From the NCBI GenBank assembly GCA_932294295.1, contig OW028577.1:4493001-4557000 (forward strand): a stretch of 64,000 nt of DNA, written 5' to 3'. Every line of letters begins with the position of its first letter. The stretch's first letter is position 1. The position numbers and the translations under genes were made by a program. Positions 57,601 through 64,000 of the stretch are shown piece after piece. A model generated the notes under the pieces. The model was not told the DNA's origin and did not search any database. It worked only from the letters and a program-made list of their open reading frames with translations. The DNA comes from Alitta virens (Eukaryota > Annelida > Polychaeta > Phyllodocida > Nereididae).

Positions 57601-58859
57601 TTAATGAGCTTGTGTCAACAGAAAAGTGCTACACAGAGACTAAAGGTACTAAAGTGCACTGCCATGTATTATTTCCAGGATTGAACAGACCTGTAATACG
57701 TTAAATATTTCACATGAAGTATAGGTCAAATGACAATGTCAAATATCAGGCAAACATTATGAGCTGCAAGATTATTTCAAACATTACAATAAAAAATGCC
57801 CTGACCAAGAAAGACACATATCTAATATCAACTGACTCATTTGAGCAGTTATACCACAAAATACATAGATACAAAGCAGTGGGTGATATATAAATATAGT
57901 TAGTTCAGTGGTTTTTTTTTCTGTATAATAATAAACAATGATATAACTGCTGTGTGAAACTGTGCAAACTATTTGAAAGGATTTCAGTAAAAAATCTGCA
58001 TCGAAATTGCCAAAATCAGGTATCTGCCTGAATAACAGACCTATTTACCATGTCATTTTACTGAGTTGTAGGAAATGCTTTTTGTAAAGCTTAGGTATTT
58101 TTCCATATAAGGGATAAGCAAAACGAGAGAAGTATTACATTTCTGTGCCTAGTATTACCTAGAATACTTCACAACAAGTTGCCTCCACCCTGCACCCCTT
58201 TGGTGTAATAGTGAGCTCTTCTTGGGGTGTGAATCACAGGGCAGGGGTACCAAGCTTTGTGACTTATCATGGTCTGTTTTGTTTGGGAATGCAGTAGCTG
58301 ATAACAATAGTCCAGATGGTTTATGATACAGTACAACTACAGTACAACTTATAAAATTGGAAGTCAATATCCCTGATTTGAGACAAAGTGATCAGCAGTA
58401 AAACAGTATTTTTTGCAAATTCCATTGCTTTATTGTTACTGTATTTCTTGTCTTTTATTCCTACTTCGAATTATATTGTTTCATTTATTCATTAAAACAA
58501 AAAGAAGATTTGAGTCCTCATTATAGTCTGGCAATTTTACTGTCAAATATCCCTTAGTCTGTTTCCAGAAGTGTGAATTCATAATATGAAAACTTATCAT
58601 CACCTTCGTATGCACCCTAACAGACAGTCACATAAGATAAACAAGTTTCTATCCAGAACTTGTGAAAAAATACAGCGAGAGTTATGCTTCTCAAAGCCAT
58701 GTCCTCAAGGTAGATTCTTTATCAGGTGATACTGCTTTGTAAGTAAATCTTCCACACAATCTTTTGATCTTAAGAATCTTCAGCCATGTGTTTACTTGAT
58801 GGAAGTGATGCATGCTTTGACAAGAAAAATGTTTTTGTAGCCTATGCCTAGACGAAAAA

Positions 58860-59140
58860 GCTTGTGTTGCAGTGCTGCTTTCCTAATCATGGTAATGTCC
58901 TTCACAGCAATTCCTGACTTGATCTATGTCTTCACACCAAAGATCAGTATTCAGCGAGGTGTTTCTTCCTGTGATCACCAATGACACATGCTATGACATC
59001 GCATAAATTGCATTAGTCAGCCTAGAATTTCACCAAGGTGAAAGGTGAATAGTCATTGTGAGATTGAAGTCACGGTGAGCTTTCATGAATGATGTTATTA
59101 TCAGGTTGAGAAATACATCGCTGCATCCACGTTACTAGCA
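58860..59140 (-). repeat. Module piece 1 in copy B, coding-like
   Basis: The minus strand reads SGIAVKDITMIRKAALQHKL then FRLGIGYKN and FLVKACITSIK. The inverted relative at 13470-13600 reads SGIAVKTITKIRKAVLQQKL, then FLVKACVSSIK. Many differences are silent, which suggests past selection on a protein. Confidence 0.5.
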
Positions 59141-59392
59141 GTGGGCTGAACACGCCACCATAAGACATACAACTTTGTCTCCTATCCTAAATCTTATTCC
59201 CTGGCTAATGCCATGTGCAATCCATTGGTGCCCCCTATAATCCGGGTCACCGCCTTTAAGTAAATATAGCAATATAGTAATTTATTCATACTCATCCCAT
59301 GATTTCTGAGAAATTTTCCTCTTGGCCTCATGAGCAATTTAAAGTTAAAAATCTTGTGCTTTGCATACACCGCGGTTGTCTATTACCACCTA

Positions 59393-59767
59393 CAGTTAGT
59401 GTCATAAAATATGGTAGACTCTAGACAACTGCAACATCTTCCTAGCTGTAGCTAAAACTGGCTAAAGCCAGCTGCTTCTGTCTACTCCTAGCTTATAGTC
59501 GGCTTACACCTACCACCATTAAAAAATGTAAGAAATGTATCTTATATATCATAAATATGTACGTACAATAGCATTTTTTCTAAAACGACAAATATGCGTA
59601 ACTCTCAACTGATACACCAAATGGTGCTGCATGCAATTTCAGATCCGGATTTGAGTAGCCAGCTATAGCCAGACAGTTCCATGTAGTGGCTGGTAGCATC
59701 GCACAGCAGAATTTGTCTAACTTTGTCCAGATTCAATTTGACAGGTCGTTTTTAATAAAAATAACTG
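59393..59767. mobile_element. TA-flanked MITE, copy B counterpart of 44345-44722
   Basis: Same position in the module as the copy A element, so it was present before the duplication. The right TA has mutated to CA. Confidence 0.85.
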
Positions 59768-60467
59768 CACAAAAACTGGCAAAAATGGTTTTAATGTTAT
59801 AACTTATATATGATGCCAAGATACCCACAGAATTTCTGTTATTGGCGACTCATAAAGATACTTTGTACCATGAAAACTATGAACAACCATGATCAGACTA
59901 ATCAATTTTAACAAATTTCTTGAATAATTTATTAAGCATTTGAGCTTTTTGTTTATATACCATGTTTTTATGCCATATATTGTATATGTAATTCTTTTCT
60001 GTACCCCAGTTCTTGGGGTTAAATCAATTAAATAGAAATGGATAAGTAGATCATTTAGTTTAATTCACACAAGGTCGAAAGCTACTTTCAACTTGGGTTG
60101 ATATTACCACGTATAAAATGCATCACTTGGCAAACAGCCAGAGTTAGAATCCACCACAGTCAGACGTCAAATCCTGCAACCACTAGACCCCAGAATCCAT
60201 AAGAAACGGACCTTGCAATAAGAGTGAGTTCCTGCAGGACATGTCCCTCATTCAATATCTTTATGACCAGAAACTTCCTCAAGGGACATCCGCTGCAAAT
60301 CAATCAATCTCCTCTTAAATGTATATTGGATCTAACCCCTTCTAACTTTACCCCAGTGGATAACTGAATGATAGATCTGGACTCTCCTAACAACACAATT
60401 AGTCTTTATTTCAATTTCCCCAGGTCAGGTTTGTATAACTTTATACCATAGAATTTTGGTGTAACTA

Positions 60468-60785
60468 CAGTTAGTTTCATCAAATACGGTTGACTTTAGA
60501 CAGCTGTAGTGACCTATACCTGGCTGTAGCTATAACTGGCTGAAGCCACCTGCTTGTACTTCTAGCTAACAGTCGGCTTACACCGACCTTCAACTGAAAA
60601 AATATACACCTTGATAAATGTAAGAAATCTATCTAATATATCATAAATATGTACTTTTAGATTCGGCTTTGAGTAGCCAGCTATAGCCAGACAGTTTCGT
60701 TTAGTGGCAGGTAGCATAGTATAGCAGAAGTTTTCTAGCTCTGTATAGGTTCCATTTGGCAGGCCGTTTTTAATGAAACTAACTA
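60468..60785. mobile_element. TA-flanked MITE, present only in copy B
   Basis: 318 bp with the same ends (CAGTTAGTTTCATC left, ATGAAACTAACTA right) and TA outside (60466-60467 and 60786-60787). Copy A at about 45485-45495 reads straight through (GTACTTATCTTTTC), giving an empty site. The family was therefore mobile after the A/B duplication. Confidence 0.88.
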
Positions 60786-61499
60786 TATCTTATTTTTCAA
60801 GCAACAAAATAAGTGGCACATTGTATGTTATACTGAAATTAGGTCCATGTAATGAAATAACTATTCCAGTATATATTACAATGTTGGGCTTGTAGGCATA
60901 TCTACCCTGGACCTCTTATGACCAGCAAAGTTTGCACCAAGTGCTGAGTATGTGTATATCTCACCATATGTTATTAAATTTGATGCATTCCATTGCATGA
61001 ATTCCAACGGGAATAATGAGATATAATCTCCAATGAATCAGTACATTTAGCCTTATAGAGAACAAAAAAACTAACATGCTTGCCTTTGATCAATGCATAT
61101 AATTTCTATTTTACAAAACAACCCATTATAATTGAATCTAATATACATAAATTACAACACATTGATACAATGCAGCATATCAAAGTGCCCATACATCAGG
61201 TCATAATTCAATAGAAAGAGAGCTTGAGGTATTATAATAGAGGCTAATGTGCATCTACTTCAGACTTCAGACATTACTGTTACTCCTCCCATGACTACAA
61301 GGGAACGTGACCAGAATTTTTTAGTTTCACCTGTGAAAAATAATTCACCTGAATGAAAGAGACAAGCAGCTACTCTCTGTCATCCTCTTACTAGTAAAAT
61401 ATGGAAAATTCAAGACACACACGAACAGGCCAAGTAGGTAAACATTATTTGTCTTGCATTCAACATCATCATGTGCCTTGAACATGCATATTCATTTAA

Positions 61500-61772
61500 T
61501 AAATTATTGCTATCCAATGATATTTATATATAAATATATTTTACTGTTTTACATTATATCTTATAAATTCATATATGTACATTTTAAAGCTATGTAACAC
61601 TTAGTCATTATATGAATGTATGAGACTAAGATAATCTTCCATACTAATATATATATATATTTATATGCTGATAATAACAATTATTTTCTTTTATGTGGCC
61701 TTATATGCCAAGATGGCATTCAGCTAATATTGTATACATTCTTTTGGATACAATAAAAACTTGAACTTGAAC
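61500..61772 (+). mobile_element. LINE 3' end with CTTGAA tail, copy B
   Basis: Counterpart of 46330-46587, with the same CAATAAAAACTTGAACTTGA end. Confidence 0.5.
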
Positions 61773-62392
61773 TATTGTCTTTAGTGGCATCACTAATAAT
61801 GCACTATCATAATCATGGTCATCATCAGGAGGAGAGAGTATTGGACAAAACTAGTAATAAGTGGATTCAGAGCAGGCCGTCCAGCAGTTCATGAGAAAAC
61901 TTCCAAGACTTTTCCGTGACTCTTCTCCGAATGAAATATCAATTTTCATGACCTAACACAGCTTCTTACGAGCATATCTTTAAAGCAATTAAGTACATTG
62001 TACAAACCAATTAACCTCTGGAAAGGGTTGAATGTGTGCTGAAGTAGATATACTGGTCAGAAGTTATTACATTAACCCCCCCCCCCTTAAAAATGAAATA
62101 AAAGAAAGGCAATACATTTTCATAAATTTTCTTAATATTTCATTTTTTCTGTCAATCAAATTTCATGACTTGTCAATGACCTCTAAAAAGATAAATGTTT
62201 TTTCCCCTGGCTTGCCACTATGCTGGACAACCTGTCAAAGGGCTTTAGAGAAGCCATCGGCATCCAATCTGTGAAGCCATCTTCAACAAGACTACCTGTT
62301 TGTAGAAACACCACCATCTTGCCGGACCATTAAAATTTTCCTCTCATATGCTATCTGTTTTGTCTTCCCTTTTGTGGACAAAATACGATGCA

Positions 62393-62768
62393 TCATTGAT
62401 GGGCTCCTGTTCTTAAGTGCGAGCTTTGATTTACAGTAGCAGGCATCACAGACAAAGATATATTCCTATCCTGCCATCTTGTAAGATCCTTATCGAATTC
62501 ATAAGGCTGAGATATAGCTGCAGCTTTTCCTTCAATAGACAGAAATCTCATCTTCTTTTGTTTCTTTACATAATTCAGTACGTTCTTCTTTCTCCCCACC
62601 TCCTCTTTTCCTTTTTTTTGTTGCTGTATACTTTTCCTTTCTCAAAATACCAGGTGTAACACCAACCACCCTATTATGTCTGTTAAACTTTCTTCCCAAG
62701 TCACTCACTAAAGTGTAAGAGCAATTTTCACAGCATGACATAAAGCATAAATCCATGCAACCAATCAC
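62393..62768 (-). pseudogene. Module piece 3, coding-like relic (copy B)
   Basis: The minus strand first reads CENCSYTLVSDLGRKFNRHN then RVVGVTPGILRKE and a Lys/Arg-rich stretch. A second frame then reads VLNYVKKQKKMRFLSIEGKA through LTRWQDRNISLSVMPATVNQ. The frame changes near the KKRKRGGGE stretch, and the reading ends at 62393. Copy A has in-frame stops where B is open. The basic stretch could be a nuclear signal, but no family is recognised. Confidence 0.4.
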
Positions 62769-63276
62769 AAGAAGGCCAACCTTTTGAAGATGTTACTCCC
62801 ATACACAACATCAACACAGTTCTATATTCATTGAAAATGAATCTGGTGTAGTGTACTATAACTAAGGAAATACTGAAGGCCAAGCAGTGCATATTTTACA
62901 GAGTTGGAACAAACAAAAGATATTGTAGAATGCATTTTGCTCTCTAACAATGCTTTTACATGTACAATGAAACATGTTGATAATGGTTATTAATGAAAAC
63001 TATTCAAACCAAGATGGAACAAGATGATGCCACATATGAGGGCCAAATAATGAGATGAGAAACTATGAGGTATATCGCTACTTACACATATGTAGAATAT
63101 ATTGTAGATAGACATACAGATATGAAAAGAGCAGCTAATTAAGAAAGATTCTTGCTTCTACTGAGCATGCGCATTGGATAATAGGTTGAAAAAGAGGATG
63201 AATCCACAACATGTGACACATTTACTCCAGGTCAGGTCTTTTACTTTTCTCAGCATAGACACTAAGTGCAAGGCAC

Positions 63277-63392
63277 CAGAATTTTGACACTTCATTCTAA
63301 TGACATCCAGCTGGAATATATAGTCTGTACTGTGGTTGAACCTAGGTCACTCAGAGGACCAGGCCATGTACCTTAACCATTACAGGCTGCGA
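63277..63392 (-). mobile_element. Possible tRNA-derived SINE piece, copy B only
   Basis: The minus strand reads TAATGGTTAAGGTACATGGC and later CTAGGTTCAACCACAG, with spacing like a tRNA A box and B box. Copy A lacks this stretch at about 48060. It could be an insertion in B or a loss in A. Confidence 0.45.
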
Positions 63393-64000
63393 GCATAGTT
63401 GCAGAAATAATATACAGAATTCATATACAGACCGTTCGGCTACCCAGCTGCTTAAGTGACTCAAAACACCATTCAGTCTGCATGAAACATTTTACCGAAC
63501 AGCTGCATTACCTGATCTGCAGCTGTCAGCTCTTCCTTTTGCTACTGTTCACCCAGTTTTAGTGCTACTAGCATTCTTATGTAATAATATTCCGCGTGAG
63601 TACACTGCTGTCATATGGGACGACCATAGATTGTGAATAATTAATTATACGTTGACCATCCCAAGAATTATATTGTTGACCAGTAGTCACAAACAAGACA
63701 CAATTTTAGCGATGTGTCACTTTCTATATCTTTTCCCAGTTTAAGCAAAAATATTCAATAAGTCTGTTTGGTAAAACAAATGAACCTGGTTCACAAGAAA
63801 TAAAAAAACCTAAGATGATCCATTATAACAAATCTTTTGCGACAAAAGTACAAAAACAAGCAATGGGAAACCCTATAGGGCAACTTCAAAAGGAATATTG
63901 GTGTCACAAAAAGCTTATAACAGCCTTTTGTTTCTCTGCAGGAGGCCTATTCTGATCAGAACACAAAGCTGAGAATACCGGACATCTGCCAGAAAATCAG

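Larger units (their letters stand above)
56115..64000 (+). repeat. Segmental duplication, copy B (runs off the window)
   Basis: Colinear with copy A (39977-48672). B lacks the 40625-41075 block, the second 251-bp unit and the 41903-42045 insertion, and has instead an extra MITE (60468-60785) and an extra tRNA-like stretch (63277-63392). The right boundary is not visible. Confidence 0.93.

Overview
The window looks like AT-rich, gene-poor nuclear DNA from a metazoan, probably a marine invertebrate. The grounds are eukaryotic transposons with TA, TTAA, TTA and longer target-site duplications, tRNA-derived SINEs, 5'-truncated LINEs with simple-repeat tails, many minisatellites, and no operon-like ORF packing. 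The clade cannot be fixed from the sequence. No convincing host gene, tRNA, rRNA or CRISPR array was found. Most of the recognisable sequence is mobile or repetitive.

Layout. 1-3279: a 13-bp minisatellite (295-554), an unrecognised ORF and a tRNA-derived SINE (1952-2108). 3286-11925: an 8.64-kb unit with perfect 25-bp terminal inverted repeats, TGGCTG on both sides and 29-bp-based minisatellites inside each end. Nested in it is a complete PIF/Harbinger transposon (6455-11018, TTA duplication). This carries an intact 450-aa DDE transposase on the minus strand and a frame-broken MADF/Myb-like partner gene on the plus strand, arranged tail to tail. 11947-35000: remnants of three LINEs (about 11.95-12.40, 19.75-20.31 and 32.74-33.94 kb), SINEs (one with a 15-bp duplication), palindromic MITEs, a TATC microsatellite, a 38/63-bp minisatellite (25.4-26.3 kb) and a 121-bp foldback element with a 9-bp duplication (30370-30490). 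36090-38220: a 22-bp satellite of about 97 units.

39977-48672 (copy A) and 56115-64000 (copy B, running off the window) are a direct segmental duplication on an 8-9 kb scale. The two copies differ by insertions, including a TA-flanked MITE present only in B, which gives an empty-site/filled-site comparison. Pieces of the same module recur near 13.3, 15.1, 22.6 and 27.1 kb. Some of these keep a protein-like minus-strand reading, so the module may descend from a multicopy element or gene family that I cannot name. Between A and B lie a 927-bp TA-flanked mariner-like element and a 673-bp TTAA-flanked element.

The only set of genes that plausibly worked together is the Harbinger pair. The transposase cuts and joins DNA, and the partner protein would bind element ends and help nuclear entry. 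The intact transposase beside a broken partner suggests a recently active element now dependent on partner protein from elsewhere, or assembly indels.
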